Assembly (NCBI GenBank): GCA_910584915.1
Contig: CAJUDM010000026.1
Coordinates: 6,003 to 70,002, forward strand
DNA length: 64,000 bases
Reading direction: 5' to 3'
Source of the DNA: an uncultured Lachnospiraceae bacterium
GTDB lineage: Bacteria > Bacillota > Clostridia > Lachnospirales > Lachnospiraceae
Below are positions 1 through 8,136 of this stretch, in pieces. Under the pieces are notes generated by a model. It was not told where the DNA came from, did no database searches, and saw nothing but the letters and a program-made list of their open reading frames with translations. Position numbers and translations under genes: made by a program. Position 1 is the stretch's first letter; every line of letters starts with the position of its first letter.

Positions 1-165
1 TTCCTTTCTCTTTTATGTTTCCCAGTATAGAGGGTTTTGGCAGATATTTCTGTGATGAAGTCACAGAGGCTGGCGGCGGAGGAGGAATCGTGGTACAATG
101 TTCACGAAAGCAATGAGCAGTGCGGAAAAAGGCTGATAAAAAGATGCGTTGTGCTCGCACATAAG

Positions 166-187
166 CAGATTTTTATCTGATTTTTTC
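166..187 (+). terminator. Short hairpin with T-run, possible terminator
   Basis: CAGAT and ATCTG form a 5-bp stem around a TTTT loop and are followed by ATTTTTT. The stem is short, so this is a weak intrinsic terminator candidate. It probably ends transcription coming from before the window. Confidence 0.35.
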
Positions 188-198
188 CATAGGGCGAG

Positions 199-247
199 TT
201 GCCCGTGAGCGAGGAAAACCGCAGGTTTTTTGAGCGGGCACTGCCGA
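199..247 (+). repeat. Dispersed hairpin repeat, copy A
   Basis: An imperfect hairpin sits just before the DUF3788 gene. GCCCG (201-205) pairs with CGGGC (235-239), and inside it AAAACC (215-220) pairs with GGTTTT (224-229). The 19-nt segment 226-244 recurs exactly at 17292-17310. The left half resembles 22338-22388. Three related copies in intergenic DNA suggest a small dispersed repeat family. It could also act as an attenuator-like element for the gene 16 nt downstream. Confidence 0.55.
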
Positions 248-262
248 CAGGAGGAACCTTAC

Positions 263-682
263 ATGATTGACTTACAGGACAAAAACACCTGTCCCACATT
301 AGAACAGGTGGCGGAGGTGGTCAGAAATTCTCTTTTCCCGAAATTCTGTGCGGAAATAAAGGAAAAATATAAAATAAAGGAAAAGATCGAGTACAGCGCC
401 TGCAGTATGGAACCCGGCTGGAACATCAAGTTTAAGAAATCCGGGAAGACGCTCTGCACCATATATCCGCGGGAGGCGTATTTTACGGCGATGGTAGTCG
501 TGGGCGGGAAGGAAAAAGAGCGGGTGGAAGAGATCCTGCCGGATTGCAGTGAGAGGATGCGCGAAATTTATGCGCAGACGAAAGAAGGAAACGGTCAGAG
601 ATGGCTGTTGATCGATCTGGAGGATCAGGATGAGCTCTATGAGGATGTGCTGCGCCTGATACGGATCAGGTCCGGAAAATAA
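263..682 (+). CDS. DUF3788 domain-containing protein
   Basis: A 139-residue soluble protein resembling the DUF3788 family, small cytosolic proteins of unknown function common in Clostridia. A basic region (EIKEKYKIKEKIEY) is followed by the core WNIKFKKSGKTLCTIYP and an acidic C-terminal half. The start at 263 was chosen over the upstream in-frame ATG at 230 because AGGAGG lies a few bases before it and the extra residues would be translated from the upstream repeat. It is followed after 12 bp by a membrane protein gene with its own AGGAGG site, so the two are probably co-transcribed. No catalytic residues can be named. Confidence 0.8.
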   Translation: MIDLQDKNTCPTLEQVAEVVRNSLFPKFCAEIKEKYKIKEKIEYSACSMEPGWNIKFKKSGKTLCTIYPREAYFTAMVVVGGKEKERVEEILPDCSERMREIYAQTKEGNGQRWLLIDLEDQDELYEDVLRLIRIRSGK

Positions 683-694
683 GGAGGAGAGACA

Positions 695-1168
695 ATGAAA
701 ATGGAATTATTGCAGAGCAGTGATGTGCTGGTAAAGATAGTATTGTTGTCCGTACCGACAGTCGTTGTGCTTGTGGCGGCGGTTATCTGTCTTTTCCGTT
801 CCAAAAGGGATGAAGAACGTGCCGGAGCGGACAGCGAGGAGCTGAGAAGTGCGGTTATGTTGTTTTTGCCGGTGTATATCACAAACCTGGTGTATTCGGT
901 GATGATGATCCTTCTGATGTTTGTGATGGAAACAATTACGGTTGCTGAGATAGAGGGAGCATCCGTTGCCTTTTTTGCTGCCATCAGCCTGCTCGGCGCA
1001 GCATCCTGCGCCGCGAAGGGCGTCATAGGAGGGAAAAGGCTGCCATACTGCACGGGGGCGGAGAAACAGAGCGGATTGTCAAAAACGCTGTTGTATCTGG
1101 CGGCGGCTGAGTTTCCGGGATTGATCGCGTTTTTGCTTTATATGATGAAATTTATGGTAAACCCTTAA
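695..1168 (+). CDS. Hypothetical four-helix membrane protein
   Basis: A 157-residue protein with about four hydrophobic segments (residues ~9-30, 49-75, 86-108 and 129-152) separated by short charged loops, consistent with a small integral membrane protein. I do not recognise the family. A strong AAGGAGGAGAG site precedes ATG 695. It lies 12 bp behind the DUF3788 gene on the same strand, so a two-gene unit is likely. No enzymatic motif is visible and no function is proposed. Confidence 0.7.
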   Translation: MKMELLQSSDVLVKIVLLSVPTVVVLVAAVICLFRSKRDEERAGADSEELRSAVMLFLPVYITNLVYSVMMILLMFVMETITVAEIEGASVAFFAAISLLGAASCAAKGVIGGKRLPYCTGAEKQSGLSKTLLYLAAAEFPGLIAFLLYMMKFMVNP

Positions 1169-1255
1169 GTATTGATACGGCGCCTTACCAAAGTTGTTTT
1201 ATCAGCGGGCGATGCGGTTATTTGGGGAATGTCAGAGCAGGGACAACGATGAAAG

Positions 1256-2062
1256 ATGAGCGATACAGTGATCTTAGTGGCAAGTACCGGAACCGGCAGT
1301 TATGAAAACTGTGCTCGTTCCATCGGAGCGGTGGAGAGAGCGATAGCAAAAGCGTTTCCGCAGTATGAAGTGCGCAGGGTATTTACGGGCAGGACAGTTA
1401 CACAACGGTTAAAAGAGCGTGACGGGCTGGAAGTGGAAAGCCTTGAGGAGGCGCTTCTGCGGGCAGAGCGGGAGGGCGTGAAAGGACTGCTCGTACAGCC
1501 GACCTATCTGCTGCGGGGAGATCAGTATGCGGAACTTGTTGATACGATGAAGCGCTGTGCGGGAAGGTTTGAGCGGACAGCGGTCGGGAAACCGCTTCTT
1601 GATGACGAGCGGGATATCGATGCGGTGATCGAGGCATTGATACCGGTGATTGAAGAGTGGGCAGGTGTCGATAAAGAGCCAGCAGTCCTGCTGGTAGGGC
1701 ACGGCACGAAAAACGGCGCTGACAGCATTTATGCAAGAATCCGGGAAAAGCTGCACAGCGCAGGCTTTGAGAATTATGATATGGTTTCGCTGAAGGACAG
1801 ATTCGCAAAAGAGAGGGCAGCCGCCGCGGGGTGCAGGGAAAAGTTCTGTAAAAAAGTGGTGCTTGTGCCTTTCATGCTGGTTTCGGGATTCCATGCAGCC
1901 CGCGATATAGCAGGGGATCAGGAGGATTCCTGGAAGTCCCTTCTGGAGGCAGCGGGTTATGAGGTGTCCTGCATGCCAGGCGGACTCGGTGAGATTCCGG
2001 CGATACAGGATATCTATGTGAAACACGTGGAGGCGGCGTTTTACTGCCACTTCTTCCTGTAG
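1256..2062 (+). CDS. cbiK: Sirohydrochlorin cobaltochelatase (anaerobic, CbiK type)
   Basis: A 268-residue protein of the CbiK family, which inserts cobalt into sirohydrochlorin (or factor II) in oxygen-independent cobalamin synthesis. The opening VILVASTGTGSYENC resembles the CbiK N-terminus. The metal-binding histidines are visible in LLVGHGTKNGAD (about residue 146) and in GFHAARDIAGD (about 208). Length is normal for the family. No other cobalamin gene is in the window, so it is isolated here. The ribosome site is weak. The last 22 bp overlap tail-to-tail with the AraC gene on the other strand, so the final residues AFYCHFFL are encoded antisense to that gene's end. Confidence 0.88.
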   Translation: MSDTVILVASTGTGSYENCARSIGAVERAIAKAFPQYEVRRVFTGRTVTQRLKERDGLEVESLEEALLRAEREGVKGLLVQPTYLLRGDQYAELVDTMKRCAGRFERTAVGKPLLDDERDIDAVIEALIPVIEEWAGVDKEPAVLLVGHGTKNGADSIYARIREKLHSAGFENYDMVSLKDRFAKERAAAAGCREKFCKKVVLVPFMLVSGFHAARDIAGDQEDSWKSLLEAAGYEVSCMPGGLGEIPAIQDIYVKHVEAAFYCHFFL

Positions 2063-2901
2063 TCCCTCGGACTGATGCCCTCCACCTGCTTAAAGATCCT
2101 CGAAAAATAGTATAACGGCGTGATGCCGCAGCTTTCCCCCACCTCCTCCACAGATATTTGGGAAAAACGCAGCAGTTCCTTGGCGTGGGAAATGCGCATC
2201 TGCAGCAGATAGTCGTTGATGGTCATGCCGTATTCCCGCCGGAAAAGGCGGGTCAGATAATACTTGTTCATAAAAAACCGTTCAGACAACAGATCCAGCG
2301 TGATCTTTTCCGCCAGATGATCCCTCAAATATTCTCTTATCTCCAACAGAGACTGCCTGCCCCTGCCGCCTTTCAGGGATTCCGGGTGCCAGCTTTCCGC
2401 CATCACAAGACAGAAGAGAGAGGCGAGCTGTTCGTTGATCTTCATATCCCTGATGTGGTCATCGGAGGAGGCGAGGGAGGCTATCTGTTCCCAGCAGTCC
2501 GTAAACCCGTCCATCCCGGCGGGATGAAACCGGATCTGCCCGCCGCGCTCCATATATTTTTGGTAGATGCCGGATGCCGTGGGACCATAGAAATGAATCC
2601 AGCGGATCGTCCACAGATCCTCGGAACTCTTATGATAGTATTCATTTTTGCAGTTGACAAGGGCGCAGTCGCCGCCGGAGAGGCGATATTCCTCCCCTAG
2701 ATAGGAGAGCGTGCCGCTGCCGGAGAGCACCATCATGAAAAGGTAGGAGGCAAGGTCAGGATGGGTGCTGATATGGGGACGTCTGGCGTGTACCTGACCG
2801 ATCTCCTGCAAGTACAGAAGATTTTCCCTGGCAAATTCGGAAGGGGTGTAGAGTATCCGGTTGGAGGTGACGTACTCACCCTGGTAGCTGGATTTTTTCA
2901 T
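2041..2901 (-). CDS. AraC family transcriptional regulator (cupin + HTH)
   Basis: A 286-residue regulator. The N-terminal ~150 residues look like an AraC-type cupin ligand-binding domain (HPDLASYLFMMVLSGSGTLSY). The C-terminal ~100 residues carry the two-helix-turn-helix AraC domain, with LLSERFFMNKYYLTRLFRRE as first HTH and the signature ISPRDYRKKW at the end. Sugar-responsive regulators often have this architecture, but the target is not deducible. It is monocistronic on the minus strand, with its 3' end overlapping the 3' end of cbiK by 22 bp. Confidence 0.88.
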   Translation of the reverse strand: MKKSSYQGEYVTSNRILYTPSEFARENLLYLQEIGQVHARRPHISTHPDLASYLFMMVLSGSGTLSYLGEEYRLSGGDCALVNCKNEYYHKSSEDLWTIRWIHFYGPTASGIYQKYMERGGQIRFHPAGMDGFTDCWEQIASLASSDDHIRDMKINEQLASLFCLVMAESWHPESLKGGRGRQSLLEIREYLRDHLAEKITLDLLSERFFMNKYYLTRLFRREYGMTINDYLLQMRISHAKELLRFSQISVEEVGESCGITPLYYFSRIFKQVEGISPRDYRKKWQ

Positions 2902-2983
2902 GTTCGGTTTTTCCTTATTGATATCTGGTGTCCTGTAACAGTTCAGCCTTCCAATGTTCCGCAGGTCGCTTTTGAAATTTTTC

Positions 2984-3160
2984 CTATTTGTCGAAGAGAA
3001 CTTTGGAATCTTTGGGATAAGTATACAGGGTTTCTACGGGGAATCCAATACAGTCGAATAATCCCTGAAAAAATGCCTCCCGCTTTTTTCGGGCTTCATC
3101 GGAATCAGCGTACACGTTTCTTTCATCTTCTCCCGGCCTTATTCGCAATTTCCAAAACAT
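2984..3160 (-). CDS. Small hypothetical protein
   Basis: A 58-residue charged ORF beginning MFWKLRIRPGEDER. The start is placed at 3160 because a GGGGA motif sits 6-10 nt upstream; an in-frame extension to 3220 has no ribosome site. The sequence is Lys/Arg/Glu-rich, has no membrane segment and ends TYPKDSKVLFDK. It lies 82 bp upstream of the AraC gene on the same strand. I recognise no family, and it may be non-coding. Confidence 0.4.
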   Translation of the reverse strand: MFWKLRIRPGEDERNVYADSDEARKKREAFFQGLFDCIGFPVETLYTYPKDSKVLFDK

Positions 3161-3345
3161 AACTCTTCCCCCGCACTTTCTTTTGCCTTGTTTACTTAAA
3201 AAAGTATAGCACATCTTCAAGTCGAAAACAATCCCTCTACCATGTGCGGCGCTCTTAAAATATAAAGAATTTCGGCTATACTTTTTGGGAGGGAAAACGT
3301 ATAATGAAACCGGAGATAAATTTAAGTTACGGAGGAAAAAGAAAA

Positions 3346-3582
3346 ATGGCAGATGTGATGTTAAGGCCCAAGGAGGTAGTATGCAGGTGGGTGGACGCTT
3401 TCAATAATCATGATATAGAAGAAATAACAAGCCTGTATCACGAGGATGCAACAAACCATCAGGTGGCAAATGAGCCTGTTGTAGGGATTGAGGCAATTCG
3501 TTCAATGTTCACGGAAGAATTTGCGGCGGCGGATATGACAGCCATTGTAGAAAATATATTTGAAGATGGGCAATCGGCGGCA
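3346..3582 (+). pseudogene. Truncated SnoaL-like (NTF2-fold) gene remnant
   Basis: From ATG 3346, behind GGAGG at 3332-3336, the frame encodes about 79 residues of a SnoaL-like polyketide cyclase/NTF2-fold protein (WVDAFNNHDIEEITSLYHED, then GIEAIRSMFTEEF). Family members usually run about 110-130 residues with further strands after the FEDGQ segment. Here the similarity stops at about 3580 and a terminator-like hairpin follows. The frame stays open by chance through the spacer into the next AraC gene, giving a 431-codon composite. I treat that as readthrough of a broken 3' end, not a designed fusion. Confidence 0.6.
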
Positions 3583-3587
3583 CACTT

Positions 3588-3621
3588 AAGCAGGAAATCT
3601 GAAAAGGTATCCTGCTTTTTC
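3588..3621 (+). terminator. Intrinsic terminator after the SnoaL remnant
   Basis: AAGCAGGA (3588-3595) and TCCTGCTT (3610-3617) form a perfect 8-bp stem with a 14-nt loop, followed by TTTCTTTG. It separates the SnoaL remnant from the AraC gene. Confidence 0.65.
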
Positions 3622-3723
3622 TTTGTTTGCCGTAAAATGAAGATATTTTACAAGACGCAGGAAAAAATAAGAAGTAAAATGGCTTTTGACAGGAGTCAAA
3701 AATCGAATTTGAGGGTAATTCAC

Positions 3724-4599
3724 ATGAAGAAAGAGACAAGGACAGCGGTATATGATAATGAATTAAGGATGGAGGCATACCGCTTTGAGGGGATCGTGCA
3801 GCCGTTTCCGGGTCATTTCCATGAACATTATGTCATAGGGATTGTGGAGAAAGGGAAGCGTGTGCTGTCCTGCAGGGACGGGGAATATGCCATAGAAGAA
3901 GGCAGTATTTTGCTTTTCAATCCGGGTGACAGCCATGCCTGCGTACAGAGTGATGAAGGGACGTTTGATTACCGGGGCTTCAACATTTCAAAGGAGACCA
4001 TGCTCGATCTGGCAGAGGAAGTTACAGGAAAGCGGGAACTGCCGGGGTTCTCAAAAAATGTTATCTGCGATGAGGAGGAAGCCTGGCATCTGCGGCTGCT
4101 GCATGAGATGGCTATGAAAGGAACGGGGGAGTTTAAGAAAGAGGAAACCCTGCTGTTCCTGCTTTCGTACCTCATTCAGAATTATGGGAAACCTTACCAC
4201 TGCTGCATCCCGGAATGCAGGCAGGAGATCGAAAAAGCCTGCGAATACATGAAAGAACATTTTGCGGAGCGCATTTATTTAGACAGGATATGTCGTCATG
4301 CCGGACTTAGCAAGTCAACGCTGCTGCGGGCATTTACGAAAGAAAAAGGAGTCACGCCGTACCGTTACCTTGAGACAGTCCGCATCAATGAAGCAAAAAG
4401 GCTGTTGTCGGAAGGGATACCGCCTGTGGAAGCGGCAATCAGGACAGGGTTTTCGGACCAGAGTCATTTTACAAATTATTTCAATCAGTTTATAGGGCTT
4501 GCGCCGGGCACTTACCGTGAAATATTTTCGGAAAAAGAAATTTGTGCTTACAATCCAGATTCGCAGGTTGAAGAAAGGGGGAAAAGAAACAGTGAATGA
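3724..4599 (+). CDS. AraC family transcriptional regulator
   Basis: A 291-residue protein. The N-terminal cupin (FPGHFHEHYVIGIVEKGKR, then LLFNPGDSHAC) is typical of AraC sensors. The C-terminal DNA-binding domain contains LDRICRHAGLSKSTLLRAF and the second helix pair FSDQSHFTNYFNQFIGLAPGTY. The start at ATG 3724 is preferred over the far upstream in-frame ATGs because homology begins here and GAGGG lies just before it. The stop overlaps the GTG start of the GNAT-DUF2000 gene, so the pair is translationally coupled. AraC regulators often neighbour GNAT and DUF2000 genes in Clostridia. Confidence 0.85.
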   Translation: MKKETRTAVYDNELRMEAYRFEGIVQPFPGHFHEHYVIGIVEKGKRVLSCRDGEYAIEEGSILLFNPGDSHACVQSDEGTFDYRGFNISKETMLDLAEEVTGKRELPGFSKNVICDEEEAWHLRLLHEMAMKGTGEFKKEETLLFLLSYLIQNYGKPYHCCIPECRQEIEKACEYMKEHFAERIYLDRICRHAGLSKSTLLRAFTKEKGVTPYRYLETVRINEAKRLLSEGIPPVEAAIRTGFSDQSHFTNYFNQFIGLAPGTYREIFSEKEICAYNPDSQVEERGKRNSE

Positions 4600-5668
4600 G
4601 CCTGCGATAAGGATGGAGGAGCAGATCATCAGCCTGTTTCCCGACAGGGAGACGCAGGTGTGCCAGGGATGGGTGCTGAAAAAAATGGAAGGACAGATTC
4701 TGGTTTATCCGCTGTATTACAGATTTTCGGAGGGAGATATCCCGGAGAACATACGCAGGTGCGAGGAAATCAGCCATCGGTGTGGGACAGGGTGTGTGTT
4801 TCGCATTGTGGAGCATACCAATTACTACCTGAGTTCAATCCTTACGGATAACGGGTATGGGCTGGAAAAGTGTGGTGTGGTCTGTGAATGGGATTTGACG
4901 GGGGATGCCGGGGAACAACTGTGCGTGGAGGAGAGTATGCCGGGAGGATTGTTCCTGAAAAACGGGAACGACGGGACGGGATATGTCATGGTGGGAGAGA
5001 CAGTTATCGGGATAAAATACCAGAGGCTTTTATTTCTACAGGACGGGAACCTGCCGGATATAGGCATTGAGGACATCCTGCGGTTTTCAGCGGCACATGG
5101 AATTGTAAGGATACTGGTGGATATTCCGGGGGAAGGACTGCCGGAGCAATATGGGCGGGCAGGCTTTCGCAGAGCCTATCTTTACCGCTGTTATCAGAAA
5201 AAAAGGAGGAGAGATTCTCAGGGAAACAGGAGGAGAGGATTAAAAATGGATTTACAGAGTGAAAAATGCGTCATGGTGATTGATGAGAACCTGCCGCTTG
5301 GCATCATAGCGAATACAGCGGCGATTTTGGGAATTACGATTGGAAAGCAGATGCCTGAGGTCGTAGGAGCGGATGTGTATGACAGGACAGGCAACGGGCA
5401 TCCGGGGATTATTGAATTCCCGGTGCCAATCTTAAAAGGAAACACGGATGTAATCAAAGCTATCCGTGAGAAATTGTATGAGCCGGAGTTTTCTGACTTG
5501 ACGGTGGTGGATTTTTCAGACATTGCACAGGGGAGTAAAACCTATGACGAGTTTATTGAAAAAATGAAGGATGTTTCAGAAACCGAATTGAATTATTATG
5601 GGGTTGCTGTCTGCGGGGCAAAAAAGAAGGTCAACAAATTGACGGGGAGCATGGCGCTGCTGAGATAA
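4592..5668 (+). CDS. GNAT acetyltransferase-like / DUF2000 in-frame fusion
   Basis: A 358-residue ORF starting at GTG 4592 (AAAGGGGG at 4574-4581, overlapping the AraC stop). Residues 1-~210 resemble a GNAT N-acetyltransferase of the GWVLKKMEGQ type, whose acetyl-CoA loop is not well preserved. The last 140 residues are a complete DUF2000 domain (CVMVIDENLPLGIIANTAA, ending KKVNKLTGSMALL). An AGGAGAGG motif at 5231-5238 and ATG at 5246 would give a free-standing DUF2000 protein. The linker is basic and low-complexity and holds two near-identical AGGAGGAGAG stretches (5204-5213 and 5229-5236), as if two separate genes had been joined. Both a fused and a free product are possible. Confidence 0.72.
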   Translation: MNEPAIRMEEQIISLFPDRETQVCQGWVLKKMEGQILVYPLYYRFSEGDIPENIRRCEEISHRCGTGCVFRIVEHTNYYLSSILTDNGYGLEKCGVVCEWDLTGDAGEQLCVEESMPGGLFLKNGNDGTGYVMVGETVIGIKYQRLLFLQDGNLPDIGIEDILRFSAAHGIVRILVDIPGEGLPEQYGRAGFRRAYLYRCYQKKRRRDSQGNRRRGLKMDLQSEKCVMVIDENLPLGIIANTAAILGITIGKQMPEVVGADVYDRTGNGHPGIIEFPVPILKGNTDVIKAIREKLYEPEFSDLTVVDFSDIAQGSKTYDEFIEKMKDVSETELNYYGVAVCGAKKKVNKLTGSMALLR

Positions 5669-5842
5669 TCTGACAAAACAGAATCTGAAAACAGAATGAA
5701 TCGGGTGAAAAACAGAAAACATTTTGAGTACAGAGAGAATGGATGAAAGTCAATATTATGCAAATTATAGGCAATAATTTATGTTACAACTGAGATAATA
5801 AAGGCGTATAGTAAGGCAAGATAAATGCAAGAACAGGAGGAA

Positions 5843-5930
5843 AGAGTGAAGGATTTTTCAAATCTTTCACTCTGCAAGTTTGTGTCTGCGCTGCATCCAC
5901 AAACTTGGGATGTGCAAAAAGCAGCGCAGA
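5843..5930 (+). promoter_or_regulatory. Structured leader of the GDP-fucose operon
   Basis: Three strong stems are packed before gmd. Stem 1 is 14 bp (5843-5856 with 5860-5873, one G-T pair, 3-nt loop). Stem 2 is 10 bp perfect (5875-5884 with 5898-5907). Stem 3 is 10 bp perfect, from the loop of stem 2 (5885-5894) to 5921-5930. Stems 2 and 3 interlock, so they are either mutually exclusive or a pseudoknot. An AGGAGG lies at 5835-5840 and a 33-codon ORF starts inside stem 1. I match it to no known riboswitch class by eye. Confidence 0.55.
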
Positions 5931-5947
5931 AATGGGGTGAAACATGA
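5846..5947 (+). CDS. Putative 33-residue leader peptide coupled to gmd
   Basis: GTG 5846 sits 5 nt after AGGAGG. The frame encodes 33 residues (beginning VKDFSNLSLCKFVSAL, ending QKWGET) and stops at TGA 5945-5947, overlapping the gmd ATG as ATGA. The start codon lies in the first leader hairpin. Peptide coding is inferred from the ribosome site and the exact stop/start overlap only; no homology is claimed. It could be a leader peptide controlling folding, or an accidental frame. Confidence 0.35.
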   Translation: MKDFSNLSLCKFVSALHPQTWDVQKAAQKWGET

Positions 5948-6975
5948 AAAAACGGGCTTTGATCACAGGCGTGACAGGACAGGACGGTTCTTATCTGGCG
6001 GAGTTTCTGTTGGAAAGGGGATATGAAGTGTACGGCATGATACGGCGTTCCTCGGTGGACTATCGGGAGAGGATCGCGCATCTGGAAGGGGAAGAAAACT
6101 TTCATCTGAAATACGGGGATCTGGGAGATTCCCTGAGCCTTGTCAAACTGATCGGGGAGATCAGACCGGATGAGATCTACAATCTGGCGGCGCAGAGCCA
6201 TGTGCAGGTGTCCTTTGATGTGCCGGAGTTTACGGCGGATGTGGACGCCCTTGGCGTGCTCAGAGTGCTGGAGGCGGTGCGGATCTGCGGGCTGGAGAAA
6301 ATCTGTCGGATCTATCAGGCGTCCACCTCGGAGTTGTACGGCAGGGTGGAGGAGGTGCCCCAGAGGGAGACGACGCCCTTCCATCCCTATTCGCCCTACG
6401 CTGTGGCAAAGCAGTACGGGTTCTGGATCGTGAAGGAATACCGGGAGGCTTATCAAATGTTCTGCTGCAGCGGTATTTTGTTCAACCACGAATCGGAAAG
6501 AAGAGGAGAGACCTTTGTGACAAGAAAGATCACTCTGGCGGCGGCGCGGATCGCGCAGGGAAAACAGGAGAAATTGTACCTGGGGAACCTCTCCTCTCTG
6601 CGGGACTGGGGCTATGCCAAAGATTATGTGGAGTGCATGTGGCTCATTCTGCAGCAGGATCAGCCGGATGACTTTGTGATCGCCACCGGTGAGCAGCACT
6701 CCGTGCGGGAGTTTGCCGGGCTGGCATTTCACTGTGCGGGGATAGAACTGGAGTGGCAGGGCGAGGGAGAGAAGGAGAGAGGGATCGACAAAGAGACAGG
6801 CAGAGTGCTTGTGGAAGTATCGCCTGAGTTCTACCGCCCGACTGATGTGGTGAATCTTCTGGGCGATCCCGCGAAGGCGAGGACAAAACTCGGATGGAAC
6901 CCGACAAAGACGAAATTTGAGGAGCTGGTGCGGATCATGGTGGAGCATGACATGAAGAAAGTGGCGGACAACTGA
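5944..6975 (+). CDS. gmd: GDP-mannose 4,6-dehydratase
   Basis: A 343-residue extended short-chain dehydrogenase that converts GDP-D-mannose to GDP-4-keto-6-deoxymannose, the first step to GDP-L-fucose. The N-terminal NAD(P)-binding motif is TGVTGQDGSYLAEFL. Catalytic STSELYG (Thr/Glu) and the YAVAK Tyr-Lys pair follow, then the family-typical LFNHESERRGETFVTRKI. Length is normal. It opens a same-strand set gmd-fcl-manC-manA covering the pathway from fructose-6-phosphate toward GDP-fucose, apart from phosphomannomutase, which is not in the window. Confidence 0.96.
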   Translation: MKKRALITGVTGQDGSYLAEFLLERGYEVYGMIRRSSVDYRERIAHLEGEENFHLKYGDLGDSLSLVKLIGEIRPDEIYNLAAQSHVQVSFDVPEFTADVDALGVLRVLEAVRICGLEKICRIYQASTSELYGRVEEVPQRETTPFHPYSPYAVAKQYGFWIVKEYREAYQMFCCSGILFNHESERRGETFVTRKITLAAARIAQGKQEKLYLGNLSSLRDWGYAKDYVECMWLILQQDQPDDFVIATGEQHSVREFAGLAFHCAGIELEWQGEGEKERGIDKETGRVLVEVSPEFYRPTDVVNLLGDPAKARTKLGWNPTKTKFEELVRIMVEHDMKKVADN

Positions 6976-7197
6976 GATATTGGACCTGGAGTGGGTGAAA
7001 GCCTGCATGCAATAAAACGGCATATGATAAATATAATATAGTTAATAGTATATATAGCAGGGACGATTCAAAAAAATATAGAAACGTAAGAGAAATATAA
7101 GAAAAAAGCATGATGCATGCAGTTAAATATTGATAGTAAATCAGAACAATATCGCAGTATAAAAATGGAAAAAGGACGATAGAGGGTGAGGTTTAAG

Positions 7198-8136
7198 ATG
7201 GATAAAAATGCAAAAATATATGTGGCGGGGCACAGGGGAATGGTTGGTTCCGCGATCGTCAGAGAGTTGTTGAAACAAGGATACAATAATATTCTCACAA
7301 GGACGCATCGGGAACTGGATCTTTGCAGGCAGGATGCGGTGGAGAAGTTTTTTGCGCTGGAAAAGCCGGAATATGTCTTTCTTGCGGCGGCGAAGGTGGG
7401 CGGCATCATGGCAAACAGCGAGGCTCCCGCGGACTTTATGTATGAGAATATGATGCTGGAGATGAATGTGATCCATGCGGCGTGGAAAAACGGGTGCAGG
7501 AAACTGGAATTTCTGGGCTCATCCTGTATCTATCCGCGTATGGCGCCTCAGCCCATGGAGGAAGGGTGTCTTTTGACCTCGGCGCTGGAAAAGACCAATG
7601 AAGCTTATGCGCTGGCAAAGATATCCGGGCTGAAATACTGCGAGTTTCTGAACAGGCAGTATGGGACAGATTATATTTCCGTGATGCCCACCAATCTGTA
7701 TGGACCGGGGGACAACTATCATCCCATCAGATCCCATGTACTGCCGGCGTTGATCCGGCGGTTCCACGAGGCGAAGGAGAAGGGGGAAGATACCGTGGTT
7801 TGCTGGGGGGACGGTTCTCCGATGAGGGAGTTTCTCTATGTGGATGACCTGGCGGAGCTGTGCGTCTTTTTGATGGATCATTACAGCGGTGACGAGACTG
7901 TGAATGCCGGGACGGGTAAGGAGATCAGTATAAAAGATCTGGCGGAGCTTGTGGCGGGAGTGATCGGCTACCGGGGAGAGATATCGTGGGATACATCGAA
8001 GCCGAACGGAACACCGAGAAAGCTTCTGGATGTCAGCAAAGCCGAAAAACTGGGCTGGCGGTATAAGACGGAGCTGGAGGACGGTATCCGGCTCAGCTAT
8101 GAGGATTTTCTGAGAAAAAAACAGGAGGAATCATGA
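7198..8136 (+). CDS. fcl: GDP-L-fucose synthase
   Basis: A 312-residue bifunctional epimerase/reductase that turns GDP-4-keto-6-deoxymannose into GDP-L-fucose using NADPH. The cofactor motif is GHRGMVGSAIVREL, the Ser is in LGSSCIYP, and Tyr/Lys are in YALAKISG. ATG 7198 matches the family N-terminus; a GTG at 7186 is the alternative. About 220 bp separate it from gmd with no gene between. Its end overlaps manC by 4 bp (ATGA), so those two are translationally coupled. Confidence 0.95.
   Translation: MDKNAKIYVAGHRGMVGSAIVRELLKQGYNNILTRTHRELDLCRQDAVEKFFALEKPEYVFLAAAKVGGIMANSEAPADFMYENMMLEMNVIHAAWKNGCRKLEFLGSSCIYPRMAPQPMEEGCLLTSALEKTNEAYALAKISGLKYCEFLNRQYGTDYISVMPTNLYGPGDNYHPIRSHVLPALIRRFHEAKEKGEDTVVCWGDGSPMREFLYVDDLAELCVFLMDHYSGDETVNAGTGKEISIKDLAELVAGVIGYRGEISWDTSKPNGTPRKLLDVSKAEKLGWRYKTELEDGIRLSYEDFLRKKQEES

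Noticed and set aside
50..66. CTGTGA-N5-TCACAG palindrome resembling a Crp/Fnr site
   Set aside because: Spacer is 5 rather than 6, no promoter is placed around it, and nothing upstream is visible to give context.
3686..3720. TTGACA before the AraC gene as a promoter
   Set aside because: No acceptable -10 at the right distance.
3304..4599. Single 431-residue SnoaL-AraC fusion protein
   Set aside because: The middle ~45 residues are translated terminator and spacer, and the AraC part has its own start and ribosome site.
5779..7023. 414-codon minus-strand ORF opposite gmd
   Set aside because: Antisense shadow of Gmd with no ribosome site or recognisable motif.
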